A stretch of DNA of 64,000 bases from Notospermus geniculatus (Eukaryota > Nemertea > Pilidiophora > Heteronemertea > Lineidae): contig NMRB01000520.1 of assembly GCA_002633025.1 (NCBI GenBank), positions 129,099-193,098 of the forward strand, read 5' to 3'. Positions 44,201 to 57,299 of the stretch are shown here, piece after piece (position 1 is the stretch's first letter; every line of letters begins with the position of its first letter). A model generated the notes under the pieces. That model was given only the letters and a program-made list of their open reading frames with translations, was not told the DNA's origin and ran no database searches. A program made the translations under genes and the position numbers.

Positions 44201-45844
44201 TACCGGTAATCCAAAATCATGCTTGAACCAGTCGAAGAAAAAAAACACAATATGGTGGCTGGACTTGGGTAGGACATTTCTTCTAGATTTTTGTGACGAT
44301 TCTCTGTCTTCATCATACAAAACGTACTGTCGATTCATTCAATACGGTACGAAAAAAGGCCTAGTCAGTCTAGTCGGTGTTGGAATTCTAGTCCGTAGTC
44401 CTGATTCATGTTTTGAATATTGATTTTGTTTGCTGTGTACTCACACTGTCACAGGCCCTGCTGTCCTGTGGTTTTCCATTAGGTTTGTTGTACATGTAGG
44501 CATCACTGATCTTCACGTGTGCTACTTCAGGCCCGGTCCTATCCTATAATGTATACTGAAGGCCTCGTGGTGTTTTTTGTTTGTATATCGGACTGTCTTC
44601 TCCTTCTGGATGTCTTCAGGAAGTTTAGGCTACAACTTCTAAACTCCTTTTCTTCTAATAGAAGAAATAGTGCATTTTGTCATGTCTGTCATTGTCAAGT
44701 CCTGCTGTGTGAGACCAGTCATGTCATGTAACTTCCTGCTGAAAGAGTAACATTGCCAAAAGTGATTTTATGAAAGTATTTTTAGTCATGTCACTGTCAG
44801 TCCATATTGTAATGTAAAAAACTTCAAGCGTCAGCAAGGCTTGTTGGTCTTATTCTGTAGGATCTGTAATGTTACAAAATGCTGAGTGACATCATACATT
44901 GTATGTGCTCTTAAGGGCGGCTTTCCATTCACGTGATTTCCGCGCGGCAAAAGCTCGAAAGCATTGTTTGTTTCCGTGCCGTGACCAACACCGCGGATAC
45001 AAACAATGCTTTCAGGCGTCTGCCGCGCGAAAATTGCGTGAATGGAAAGCCACCCTCAAGCAGACAGTACACACTTAAGTTCATCTAGGAGATTGGAAAT
45101 CATACCGGTGGGTACTGTGAGTGTGAGGTATGTCGTGAACATGAATGACGTAGAGATGATGTTTGACTCCTAGGTTTTAGCTCAGAGACATGGTTCACAG
45201 GTATGATCTCATTGAGATTTTCATATGTGTTGCCAGCTTTATCTCTGAACTACTGATCTATTGTGACGCACAGATAGCCCTGGCATTTTCCTGGTTTGCG
45301 TGTATAATGTAGTTAGTTTATCTCTCAAAACCCTTGATCTATATTCCTTTATTGTGTTTGCAATAGGAGAGAACAGTGACGAAGATAAATTTGCCAGACA
45401 ATTTGCCAGAACAAACTATTGAATGATCCAAGGAACATCTTGTCACCTCAGGCAGTTGTCCCATCGGTTTATGAACTTTATTTGCTGAACCTATTTTTCG
45501 TTTTGTACATATTTGTCAAACATGATGAACAAAGTGGTTAAAAGTTTGACAGATCATGAACAACTTTGGAGTGTGAGATTCAGGAAATTTAAAAAGTAGG
45601 ATATTTTGCTGAATGACGAGTCCAGATAGAGGGGGTTTTACCCTACCCTCATATCCAAGTTGAAGCGAACACAGTTCCCATGTTTGACAGGGCGATGACA
45701 GGAATTTGGAGTGACAGATTCAATCAGGAGTTCCGTAATTGTCTCCTGGGACTGTCAAAGTGGTTCAGTGGTAATAACAAAAAAACCACAGAAAGATAAA
45801 TTTCTTCTATTCTGTCCTAATTTCTGATGTTTCTGTTTTTTCAG
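41290..45844. other. Region between RCC2 start and SLC35C1 coding exon
   Basis: It holds the divergent 5' regions of RCC2 (minus) and SLC35C1 (plus). A non-coding first exon of SLC35C1 may lie near 42430-42575, ending GAACGAAGG-GTAAATC, but this is weak. A repeat fragment with GGGGCGGATCCC is at 41930-42110, AGGCCTA runs at 42780-42815, and CACT repeats at 42720-42738. No other coding exon is visible. Confidence 0.45.
44910..45060. mobile_element. MITE with CTTAAGGGCGGCTTTCCATTC ends
   Basis: CTTAAGGGCGGCTTTCCATT at the left pairs with AATGGAAAGCCACCCTCAAG at the right. Inner GAAAGCATTGTTTGT / ACAAACAATGCTTTC is perfect. About 150 bp, GC-rich core (CGCGCGGCA). Confidence 0.8.
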
Positions 45845-46949
45845 GCCTGACAACCAAGCATCTGACAAAAAACCACTGATCACGACCAACTCCATTGAGT
45901 CGAACTTGCCAACCAAAAAGATGTCAGGAGAGAAGACAGTGTTTCAAATTGCAGCCGTTGTGCTGACCTACTGGACGATATCGATATCGATGGTATTTGC
46001 CAATAAATACCTACTCGGAGGGAAACACTCCGAGAATGACATATCGTTATTCGTTGCCTGGTTTCAGTGCCTTGTCACCGTTTTCTCCGTCATTATTGGA
46101 ACGTATACGTCAAAAGTCTGCCGGGGGACCGACGCCAAAGTCCCACTGATCTCACGCAAGACTCTGCTCTCAAAAAATATGCTTATACTCTCAGCGTTAT
46201 TCGTCGGGATGCTGACGTTTAATAACCTATGTCTGAAGCACGTCGGGGTGGCATTTTTCCAGGTGGCACGATCTTTGACTTTAATCTTCACCGTTGTGTT
46301 CTCGTATCTCATTCTCGGCAAGCCGCAGTCGAAAGAGACTGTAGGCTGTTGCTTGATAGTCATCGCAGGTTTCTGTCTCGGAGTAAATCAAGAAGGCGTC
46401 GCAGGCACTTTGTCAATTCGCGGAGTAATGTACGGAGTCACGACGAGTCTCTTTGTGTCCCTGGTTGGTATCTTTACAAAAAGAGCACTGGAAGTCGTCG
46501 AGAAGGACGTTGTCAAAGTAACATTTTACAACAATGTGAATTCGGCGGTGATGTTCATACCGTTAGTTATCGCCACAAGTCAGCTGATGACGGTTTTCCA
46601 CGAGAAGCTCGCTGACGTTATGTTCTGGATCTTCTTAATCTTGTCTGGGATGCTGAGCTTCCTGATTGGCTGGGCGAGTAATATGCAAATTGACTACACG
46701 TCGCCCGTCACGCATCATATAAGTAACAACACAAAAGCCGTCTTGCAGACAGTTATTGCCGTCCTATGGTATCATGAAACAAAACTGCCCCTCTGGTGGT
46801 GTAGCAATCTCCTCGTTATTACGGGTGCATTCTTGTACGCGATGGTCAAGATGCGGGAACAGAAGCAAGCTTCACAGCAGGCAGCGCTGCAAGCGTCGAC
46901 GATGGAAGAGGGCAAAAGTGACGCAAACAACGGCATCCAGAAAGTTTAG
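45845..46949 (+). CDS. SLC35C1: GDP-fucose transporter, SLC35C1 type, coding exon
   Basis: A Golgi antiporter (GDP-fucose in, GMP out) of the nucleotide-sugar transporter family, needed for fucosylation. The exon starts at an acceptor (TTCTGTTTTTTCAG, 45844) and stays open; the first ATG in it is 45921 (MSGEKTVFQIAAVVLTYW), giving 342 codons, close to the human protein (364). About ten membrane segments are present. Family blocks include YWTISISMVFANKYLL, MLTFNNLCLKHVGVAFFQVA, LGVNQEGVAGTLS, LTLIFTVVFSYLILGK, VTFYNNVNSAV, and the C-terminal TSPVTHHISNNTKAVLQTVI. The C-terminus is hydrophilic and Gln-rich. The stretch 45846-45920 is in frame with no stop and may be coding if an upstream exon supplies an ATG; I consider it 5' UTR more likely. 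Confidence 0.93.
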
Positions 46950-47082
46950 GACATTGTTTTATAACAAAGCAATTTAAGTGGGCTTTTACTGGCCTGCAGA
47001 AAGTACATGTACCGGTACTTAATCTCCAGGGTGTATCAAGATGAAGATGCTAAAAGTTTGTCATCTGCTGCCGCTGGCCCCT

Positions 47083-47145
47083 GGGCTGTCAGAGTGGCAC
47101 ACACGGTGGAAACTTGAGGTTCCTGGTTCGATCCCAGGTGGGATA
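47083..47145 (+). repeat. tRNA-derived SINE head
   Basis: Box A TGTCAGAGTGG (47087-47097) and box B GGTTCGATCC (47125-47134) have tRNA spacing. The T arm CCTGG-TTCGATC-CCAGG pairs perfectly, but no acceptor stem forms and the anticodon arm is irregular. It shares box A with the minus-strand copy at 37635-37705, so it is a SINE family and not a tRNA gene. Confidence 0.65.
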
Positions 47146-47465
47146 GAGAGGGCAACTCGTTTTTGACTGCACAGGTTTTATCTAGGCACTGTTAAAATTC
47201 AACAGTTCTGGTTCAATACATACATGTAGGTGGCCCAAGTTTTTTCACAAATTCGGGGGAAAATGTACATTAAGAGAACTGTACACTGTGGCTGTTCTCC
47301 AGTTGCCCCACTTCCCCCTGATCTGATTTGAATGCCGAATTACTTTCACATTGTAGGGAAATACTGGTACTACTGGGATGGCTTACTGGTTTGGGTTGTT
47401 TAAACCTAAGTTACATGTAGGTGTGAATTCCTCTTGATTTGTGAGTGAATGAAAACTGTTACTAG

Positions 47466-47513
47466 CAAAAATTCATAAGCGAGCGATGGCTTGCGATCGC
47501 TTATGAATTTTTG
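47466..47513. repeat. Perfect 17-bp stem palindrome
   Basis: CAAAAATTCATAAGCGA (47466-47482) is exactly inverted at 47497-47513, around a 14-nt loop that itself contains GCGATGGCTTGCG. Confidence 0.8.
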
Positions 47514-48844
47514 ATACTTGCCCTCATATTTTCGATGAAATTCTTTTTTTTTATTCCATCTTTCGTGACATTCCAAAGTAACTACTATGCCGTGCCGTCC
47601 AAGCAGATGCATGATAGAATAGATTTGAAGGTAATTTTTGTACTAAATGTGTTTATTTCTTTGAGTGCAGCAGAGGAAAATAATACCGGTACTTTGATGG
47701 GTGATGAAGTTCCAAGCAGGGAGGGTTACTCGAATGATGAAGTTGTGTTCATGATGAATGACAAAAATGATGATTCCTTTGAAGTAATCCTTTCTAACTT
47801 GGAATATTTGACTACGTCAAGAAAAACCTTATTGATGTATTATGTTTAATACTGCAGAAACTTATGCTAAAGGTTGGTGTTTTCAGTTCTGCTGCTAGTC
47901 TCTAGGTGTCAGCACTGGTCCTAGTTGTGTGCCTGCATTCGTGCTGAACTGAGTGAATTTGGGTGGAGTCTCTTCATAGTAATGAGGGAAATAAATGGTA
48001 AGGTTCGATATAGACCAAGTCACGCACATATCCATTGATTAGATGGTGGTTTTTTAGAGAAATTTTATGAATTTACAGTAGGGAAAAAGGTAGATTGGGT
48101 CCCCATGTTTCACAATCTAGTCTCGCAACTTCTTTGCAGTGGTGAGCTTTGTAGGCCTTAATAGGTCAATTTGCCCTTGTGTTTTCTCAGCAGTTGTTTT
48201 CTACATTTGACTCTAGTCACTTAGATCGATATTAATCAAAATTTGCCCTAAAATCAAATTTGCTGAAGACTACCGGTATATACAATGATTTTAGTCGAAA
48301 CCAGCTCTGTTCCTCGGCAAGTTCTATCCTATGTCAGTAGGATCCAGTGTGTTCTGTGAAATTTACATTTAAAGAAATCAAAAGTTGTTTACAGACATGT
48401 GTTACTGTTAATCATAACTCATAAGGGTATGCAAAGGCATTGATCTTTTAGGCCTCTCTCGCTCTTCTTTTTGCTAACTCTGCCTGTAGAATGTTTAGAT
48501 TTTGGTCAGAATTACATGTACGACTGACCATCTAGTCTTCGCAAGGATTGACTGCGACCTGAAATCAAAATCCTATTAAATTATCTGGACAAGTTTTGGT
48601 CGATTCCTACACATTGTAATATATACTGCTGATTACTATAAATAACTGCTCTTTCCTTTTCTATTACTTAGTCAACAGATAATCGTTTTCATAACTTGGT
48701 TTAAAATGTGTAATATTTTGATTTGTATTTGTTTTATGGACCAAAAGTAGATGTGTTAATCTTAGCTTGAAATAATTTTCCTATTTTATGGAGTGGCTCA
48801 AACCTGGCCCAAAGCGTCATGGTTTTTAAAGGGAGATGGAGTGA

Positions 48845-49090
48845 ATCCTCTCAATTACGGACAACCTGGAGGTTGACAGATGGTGTCCTTTAATGATGCC
48901 AGGGGGTGTCCTCATAAGAGATGTCAACATGGATAGCAATGACATTCGTGGGACTGAATTTGGTGTCCCCAGTCGAAAGTGTCCTCNATAGGGATCCCGC
49001 AAATCCCACAGAAACCAACAATAGTGACTTGCCCATTGAGAGCCAACTCACACGAGAAAACTCTCGTGGGGGAGCGTCTTTAGTTTGGAA
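48845..49090. repeat. Dispersed GTGTCC / GAGAGCCAACT repeat fragments
   Basis: CTCTCAATTACGGACAACCT and GGGGTGTCCTCATAAGAGAT belong to the GGACACCTCT family seen at 15838. From 49028, TTGCCCATTGAGAGCCAACT and GAGAAAACTCTCGTGGG match 30445-30512. An N at 48987 interrupts the region. Confidence 0.5.
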
Positions 49091-52000
49091 GATATCTTTG
49101 TAGTGGCCATTTGTCTCTTTTGTGATAGTATGTAATGAATTATTAGTTCAATGAAAAATATCAGGTTGTACTTATTGTTGATGAGAGGTTAAGGAAAGTG
49201 CAAGGTTGTATTTTTGGAATCTCAACGAGTCGTATTATGCTTTTGAAATGTTTATATCAATATTACTGCTTCTCTGCAGTAAACAAGTATTAAAGTTACT
49301 AATAAACTGATTTTGGATTGGTCTAAGAAGAGGTTAGGTACTTGGTTATTTCATTCCTGCAGCATTTTCCACCAGATGGACCCATGACGAGGGAGGTGAG
49401 TCTGGACATGGTAAGAGGGGGTACCCAGAGCCCCTTCATTGAGTCACACCAGTCGATGTCAACAAAGTTTTCCCCCAGGCAAACCTTTCACTGTCGATTT
49501 CAATAAGTTATCGCAGAAAGCAGAGCCATTGTTGAATATCCTAAACCAAAGCAGTATTGACATTGTCAATTTTTTAAAGATTTGGCTAAAAAACTAATGG
49601 AATATCTAAACCAGGGCAACCTCCACGTCTGCAAGTTATACTTTCAGGTCAAAACCATCCAAATTATTACAAATAACTCCTCAACAATGTCCTTGATTCA
49701 TATTCGACTCTCACCATCCCAAAGGAAACGATCTTTGCCTTCTGCTCTTGACCTGACTTGCTCTCAAACCTTCTTCAAAGTTCAAGGTCATTGCAAATCA
49801 AGATAATATATGCAGATTGGTACAGACATCAGATCATACTATATTGTAATATTAAAATGAGGGTGGGGCACTCATCGGTGCTGCCCTCTTTTGTAGAAGT
49901 ACTCAACTAGGCAGGTTGAAAAGGTAAAGTCTGTGTCAAGTTATCATGACTTGAGTCACTGGTACAATTCTACATGATGATAGGAGGATTTGCATGGCAA
50001 CTGTTGGCCATGAGACATGCAATGACTTGCAACATGATGTATAGAACCCAGATATTAATGAGTTGCTGATGCTGTAGTTGCCAGGCAACCGAATGAAGAC
50101 TTGGGCGTTGATATTCTGCAGAATCGAAGAGAATTTGACGTCGGTGTATCTTGTGATGCAGCATTTTATCCGAGGTTTACATGAACCAGAGAAATAGGGT
50201 TGAGATGCCATGGTTTTAGGGTGGAGTGAAGGATTATCAGATGTTGCATCCGCAACTGAAACGGCAGGATTATGCAACTGAATTTATTGGTAGGCCTACT
50301 GCTACAGACAGCATGCTGTCAGGATGAGAGGCAAGCTACGCCTAAATCTGACAGGGACTTCACTTACCGAGATCGTCCCTTAATGACTTGCTTTTTAAAG
50401 GTCAATGCAAGCGATAGGCCTAAATGCCCAAAATTCCTTTCGAGCATACATGCTCCATCACCTGGACTGCGAGTGTCAGAAATTTCTTAAAGTAGCTATG
50501 GTCTAATAACAAAAGGTGCTGCTTAAAAAGCTCTCTAGAAATCCCAGTGAATATTAGCAGGGCAATTCCTCATGATGCAAACTTAGTGAATTTTTCCCCA
50601 ACCACCCAGCAAAAGAACTGGTATCAGTTAATTTCAGCCCAATAAACCTGGTGCATATTTTCATCTCTGATCAGTCAGAGAAAATCAATGGTCTCACCTC
50701 GCCCATGACAAGTTTGACAAGACGTTCCATCGCTGACGCAGATATTGACAGAATCATCCATTGGAAAGGTATGTTCAACTTTATTTATAAACCTGCGATC
50801 AATTCCAGAACACACCCAATACATAAGGTCAGAATTGATCGGATACGCGCCATCGGGAGCAGTCACAACGGCTGATGGAACAAATGGACTGAGCGGAACG
50901 AAAATAGCCAATTATTGGAGAACTGGTTATTCAGTCCGACTTAAACTGCGGTGATATACACCAAGTAAATCCTTAGAAACAATCCCACAACCCTGGTCCC
51001 TCGACATGCAGGAAGAATCAGCGATGGCGAGGGCCACAAAAGGAGTCCAACAGCATTCATCAATCCCTAGGGTGTCCTTAATAAATAGGTTCCACAGTAA
51101 AGGCTGTCAAACCATGGAAAAGCCACAAGACACAATTAGACTTTCCACATTTTATTGTTACTTGATAGCGCAAGTTCAGTTATAAATACGGTACCACAGC
51201 TTCGTCAGATTCTTTCCACCATCATTTCGAAAATTCCAGACATTTTAAACCATAACACGACAAGACATTCAAATGTTATCATATGCAATACATTCATAAT
51301 GCTTTGTGGTTAATCTTCTTTGGAAATTCACATTTTGTCTGAAATTTTCGGTCCTTTTCCTCTCGTATTTCACTGAACACTTTAGAATACACTTACAAAC
51401 TTGCTTGTCCATACAAATGATGACCCAAGCTATAAGACATCTACACACACTGACCTACTCAAATCATGGCGATTTGAAACACTACCAGGGTCCGAAAATT
51501 ACCATATGAAACAAGCCCCAATACTTTCGACGCAGAGAATTTACAGATAGTCTGAAAATGGGTCTTGCACCCTTCATTACTAGCATCTTTTCCATATTTT
51601 ATTTGTTACAAAAAATTATGAGAATGCTTGAAGAGTAGATCAGCTCCACCCTCGTGGAGGTTCTCGGATCCCATCCTACTATAAGGACACTGGGATAACC
51701 ACACCACAAAATTTTGATTTACTGGGATAAAAACAGAGAAGGAAATTATGACCATCTCGGGCATTGTAATCTGAGTTGTCATGGCAACAGCCATTTCCTA
51801 CATCTTGAAAGGAAATAATTGAATGTCGTCATTAAAAGTTCATTAATGACAGCTAAGATGGAAATGGAAATTTTTGTACATGAAGAATAGCAGTCAGGAA
51901 ATGCTGAGAACTTATACAGGATGAAGAATGTGAACCTCACACAGTGCTATGGACTTTGGGAGCCCAAGTCACTAAAGAATAGTTTGGTTTGTATCTATAA

Positions 52001-53381
52001 GTTAAACGAGTCATTTTCATTTTGTAAGATTTCCACTGTTTTTTAGAAACATTTGCATGCTTTAAGTATTCAACCACTTCGGTCCGAAAGTGCCACATTA
52101 TGACGTCATGTAGTGCATTTACGTACATGATGCCATGGTTGCATCATGACGTCATGTACCCCAATTTCGATCAACCACAGTGGAGTGGTTTATGGGAAAT
52201 CATTTCCATCAGTTCACTGTCTTTCTTAATCAATTTACTTCTATCCGTCATCCTTCTGAAATCTATCCCACCCCAAACATACATCAATTTTTCCAAATGA
52301 CAATTCTCACGTTCTGTAACAAAATACTTGAGCTTATGCTAACTACTACAAGTTGGTGACCACAAAACCCAGCAAAAACAATGTGTTAAAAGGCATAAGC
52401 ATCGTGAGCCAGTGATATTTCTTCTAATGAAAATGGTGCCTGTAGCAACTGAAAGATTTAGCTCAACTGGCATAACCAGTAAATAGAAATGTTTTCCAAT
52501 GTGAAAAGTGCTAGCAATGCCAGTTACATGTAATTTCCACAGAAATTACTCTGATACATTCCTAACGATGAAAACATGGTCACATAATCAGAGAAAAAAG
52601 TGTGTCGGATTTACCTTGTGCCCTATGTGCAGTAAATTCAACTACGTAGCAACAGAGAGAATCATACCCAAACACAGCTTATAAATTCGAACACCGAGTT
52701 CATATCTACATGAAATTGATTATTTCGTAAATGTTGTCGACTGTGAATTGAGTCTTGAATCCCAGAATATCACCCCCGCGTGAACCCAAGGGTCGTGAGG
52801 TTATACAAGTGCAGTATACTGCATTTCCATGCTTCAACATCCACCATCTGGACCCCCACATTTCACGGACAGCTTTACCTACGGTACTTCTTATCCAAGG
52901 GTATCCTCAGTGTAGTGCCCTCAAGGCCCTTGGACTCGTGCGGGACAATGAGAAAGGGACAATTTTGAGAACTGCTACACATGCACAATTATAGATGTTT
53001 GCTGTAGGTACCCGGAAAAATGCGTCTCTGCACCTCAGTCAGAAACGAATGTTAACATCAGCCGATGGCCAGGATCTTCAACTGACTCCAATCCTGAGAA
53101 ACGCTCCCCATGAATCTCCCACAAGTGAATACCTACACCCAGGTGGAAAAACTTTCATCGAGTGATTTACTAACAAGGCTTTTCAGCAAAACTACAAGAC
53201 TCGAAGCCTTCCTGCTATGAGCATGCTTGCTCTTTCCCACAACTCAAGAACTGTCTTCAAGGCCAAAATTTCTTAAGTCAAGATAGCTTTATTTGACGTA
53301 ACTTCACATTACACAAAACAATATTCATTGTCATTCACAGAGAGGGTATCAATGTTTTAGGTTAGTAAATGAACCCTACAT

Positions 53382-53457
53382 CCCTGTGGAATGAAAATGA
53401 ACTGGTCCAGAACTGTTCATTCTGTTAGATTGTACGAGTTCATTTTATTTCCACAGG
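53382..53457. repeat. Fold-back with CCCTGTGGAATGAAAATGAA arm
   Basis: The arm at 53382-53402 is inverted at 53437-53457 (GAGTTCATTTTATTTCCACA then GG) with about two mismatches and a 34-nt loop. Confidence 0.65.
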
Positions 53458-54479
53458 TATGACAGAGTCCCCATTGAGAACTGAGGCAATTTTGATATGT
53501 TTAAAGTATGAAATTCACTTGAGACAAATTCTAGAAATCTTTCAGTTCCCGAAATGAATCAATATGAATCATACTAAGGTAAGGGTAAGTACTGTTTTCT
53601 GCCGATTTTTACTTTCAGTTTCTGTTTCAAGATATTTACAAATTTGACACACATGTAAGAGGTTCAGTCCAGTTACACACTTCAATTTTCTTTAAAATTT
53701 CCTCGAAATCGGGAAGGTCCATCCAGTATTCGTAGATTTTGGGAGGTGAGACCCACAAGTACATGGGGCCAAGATAAAGATGACTTTTGCTTTAAATAAC
53801 TTCTATATGGAATATGGAAATATGGAAAACTCCACCAGTTCTCAATGGTTCTAGAACTATATTCATGATACAGAAGCGTCAAGTACGGTCACCTTGAGAA
53901 TTTGTACCACCTTCAACTTATAATCATGAATAATGGACACAATTTCCTGGGATACTCTTTCATAGCAGAACTTCCCCGCATGTGACAACGTTACGAGGCG
54001 GAGAGTTCTTTCAGTCTGAATTATAAATAATTACATGCAAAACGTCTTGTATACAGTCAAAGCATTCATTCTATAGGAATTGCTAAAAAGATCAGACAAG
54101 TGCAGCATTGCGGATTGCGTTTGAGTCCATGATAAGACAAGTGAATATACAAATTTTTCTGGCTAATTTACATTTACAATACAGCTAGTCTATTTCACAA
54201 ATAGTAGGCTCTGTGCACTGGCCATGTAAAAGGTAATTCAACTCTGTTCTTTGAATAACTAAAAGATTAGTTTGACCATTACCCATGGGTAAGATACATG
54301 GATACAAATGACATTCGGTCAGTCAACAATGTTACATGTCCATAAGACAGTGCAACTAAGATTACGAACCTCGGCAGATGCAGGGTGTGACATAAACATC
54401 AGAATCAGAGATTACATAACAGCATATTTCTTCTTAGAACATGAGATGCTGCTGACTTCTCAACTCCTGTGAGACTGAT

Positions 54480-54790
54480 CAGAAACCAAGATCAAGGTCA
54501 AGGTCACTGGCACTGTCAACCCAAGGTCAAGGTTGCTAGACACTATTGACCAACAACGTAAGGTCACCAGTCAATTCCCACCAATAACCCAAGGTCAAGG
54601 TTGCTAGACACTATTGACCAACAACCCAAGGTCACCAGTCAATTCCCACCAATAACCCAAGGTCAAGGTCACTATTCTCAAATAACCCACAGTCATTATT
54701 CACCAATAATCCAAGGTCACGGTTGCCAGTCACTTTTTAGCAATAACTCAAGGTCAAGGTCGTTGACCGCCTTATTTACCATCTTGCTGA
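54480..54790. repeat. Degenerate 68-bp tandem repeat rich in AGGTCA
   Basis: Two good 68-bp units (CCCAAGGTCAAGGTTGCTAG onward, from about 54520 and 54588) and flanking degenerate units contain ten AGGTCA hexamers in about 300 bp. Several read TCAAGGTCA, and AGGTCAAGGTCA occurs twice as a direct repeat with no spacer. AGGTCA is the nuclear-receptor half-site. Biological use is only a possibility. Confidence 0.85.
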
Positions 54791-55317
54791 ACAACAAATT
54801 AGGTGTAACCAGAAGAGATATCTTTATCTGTTGGCTACACTGTGCAACCTAAATGCTATCTCCTCTTTGATTAAATGTTTAAACACAGCAAAGAGGGATC
54901 CAATGGCACCAGTTATGGCTAACATGTTTTCAAAATTCAAGTTGTCCAAAGAACAAAGCATTTACCTTTCCTAACAACCAGTTGTTTTTACACAAATCAA
55001 GGCTTAAATAAATGGTGACCTACAGTTACATCTAGTATTGATACACAACAGTAGATTGAAAAATATATTTACGATGCGATGAGGCATGACTTGGTCACTG
55101 CGGCCATGATGTGCAATCAACATCCACCGTCAATGCATCTACTGGTGATAGATTCTGACCCAACAAGGTGTCCGAACAATGTGCAACTGGTTCCAAGAAC
55201 CACTTCAAAACTCCACATCAGCGAACCAGAAATGTCGATGGTTGGTAGAGCAAGGCGTACTGTACAATAGATTATCAGTTGAATTTCACGAAGTGCCCCA
55301 CTTCCGATCTAAGTCCA

Positions 55318-55515
55318 AAAGGGGCTGTTCACTTAAGGGTCAATTTTACAAAATCCCAAGAACCATATTTTTGGCCTATTGGCCTGAGTAGACTCTCCAG
55401 TAGAGGCTTGTGCAGTCAGGCGTGAGGGGAGTATGACATAAGCAAGAAAGAGGCCAGGATAATGTAATTCTTAGATTTATATTGTACAATTGAGCCTTAA
55501 GTGAACAGCCCCTTT
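55318..55515. mobile_element. MITE with AAAGGGGCTGTTCACTTAAG ends
   Basis: AAAGGGGCTGTTCACTTAAG at the left and CTTAAGTGAACAGCCCCTTT at the right are perfect inverted ends. Pairing continues as GGGTCAATTTTACA against TGTACAATTGAGCC. About 198 bp, non-coding. A related end (AAAGGGGCTGTTCATTTTCG) lies at 62986. Confidence 0.85.
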
Positions 55516-57299
55516 AGCCCAGTTTGCCCGATCCGCAACATGACCTCAGTTCAAAATTTTGCCAAGTCCTACTTCGAAAGAACAACCCGAAGGACTGAAT
55601 CAAAACATTATTTGAACACCCTGCTTACCCCCGAAGCGAAACTGGAAACAAGGCGCGTCCACACCAAATGTGTTTTGCAGTTCACGGTATAGTTCCCATA
55701 GACACTCATTCTTCCTTTATTAGGACAAAAGTGTTAGCAAGCACCCTCAGCATATGAACATCATGCAGTGAACTGCAAACCGCACTGGTGATATGCGCCT
55801 GTATCCAAGACAGCCACGTCCAATTAACGCGTAAACCCATATTGGACACTAGGGGGACGGGGTCAATAAAGCATGCCCTTATCCCCCGCCAGGAAACAGA
55901 GCAGACGGCAACACAGCATGCTTGGCGATAAATGGCAGTATTATACAAATGGACTCATTAATGATATGGCCGACCAAACTCAGTAACGAAATGGGACATA
56001 GAATTCCCAACGAAATTTCGAATGCATTCGCATCAGCCACTGATCGGGTTCCAACCAGTTTTTCTCTACGTAGGTTAGACATCGACTAATGCAACCACGT
56101 GGTTTGTTATAACTCACAAGTATGAAATATATCAAAGTACATGTACAAGCAGGTCAAATAAATAAAATAGTTAAACAAGTATGGCAATATACCTACAGTC
56201 ATTCTATTTCAACAACATCTTCCTTTTTAAATTCTTTTTTTATACTTTTATATTCTAAAGCAGTGTTTTACAAGTAAACTACACTCAGGCCTCATGTTTG
56301 TTATGAAGTGAAAAAATGTTCTCGTACATACGAAAGCTCACGGCGTTCCAACAGAACACCGATGAGCAATTAAGACTCGCAGAACGTATTATTAGGATTC
56401 TTCTGCAGATCCTCACCGCCAACTAGTTAGTCATATTTACCAGAAGAATATTCTTTCCACGTTTCACTTAATCCTCATGACCGCCAGTCCTATACGTGGT
56501 CCCATAGTCCTCCTTTCATCGCTAGATGGCGCCCTATGATCTTTTGCATATATCTCTGGTCGGGGGACAATGTGCTTTACAGACATCAGCGTGATTGAAT
56601 GACATCGAATACGATTCTTAGCACATTTTTCAGTGAAACAACGACAGTGTTCCACCGCGGTGAAAACTATGGTTAAAACAAGAATGAAATGCAAGTTACA
56701 AGATTCTTGTAGACAACATATTATCGTGTGCTAACAATCCTCGGCCCGCACTCCCAGAACTCGCGGTAGGCCAGCACCGGCCGCCATGCGAGAGTTGTAT
56801 ATCCAACAAAGGCTCTCCCAGTTCTATATCCACATCTGAGAGTCTTAGCAATACACAGTACAATGAAATGAAATAGGTCTACGATATAATAATTTGGGTA
56901 CATATTAAATTAAGACATATATCTTCTGACATAGAGTGGCGATGTTAAACCAATTCATTGAAACAATAATAGGTGGCGTTCTGTGAAGTCTGTGAAACAT
57001 TTTACCGACAAAAGCCAAAGATCTTGATTGATTGTTTGATTGATGATAAAATAACCAATTTAGATGTACACAACACGATCATATTCCTAGATGATTCCAA
57101 CGTTTCTTTGTGCAAACGATAGTTCGCGGCGAAATATTCACCCGGTGCTCGATTTTACAACGTGCCAGTACATCTCTTTTTTTGGTGTCCTCACACGAAT
57201 GTCCTAGCAGCCACATTAGTGTAACTTGCATATCACCTGATTACGACTAGGGGTCTGGATACATGCACACTATGAGCATTCCAATGATCGACTGAATTT

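Larger units (their letters stand above)
46950..51140. other. Downstream of SLC35C1, no further gene recognised
   Basis: It probably contains the SLC35C1 3' UTR; AATAAA at 47990-47995 is one candidate signal. Repeats noted separately: SINE head (47087), hairpin (47466), and GTGTCC repeat fragments (48845-49090) containing an N at 48987. A 112-codon frame at 47511 is AT-rich and shows no family. Confidence 0.5.
51141..57299. other. Non-coding region downstream of the G-beta gene
   Basis: It may be partly the long 3' UTR of the G-beta gene (minus). A minus-strand AATAAA (plus TTTATT near 51151) is the last candidate. No coding exon is recognised on either strand. It contains an AGGTCA-rich tandem repeat (54480-54790), a fold-back at 53382-53457 and a MITE at 55318-55515. 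Confidence 0.45.

Noticed and set aside
47083-47145. Genuine tRNA gene on the plus strand
   Set aside because: The T arm is perfect but no 7-bp acceptor stem can be formed and the anticodon arm is irregular; box A is shared with another repeat copy.
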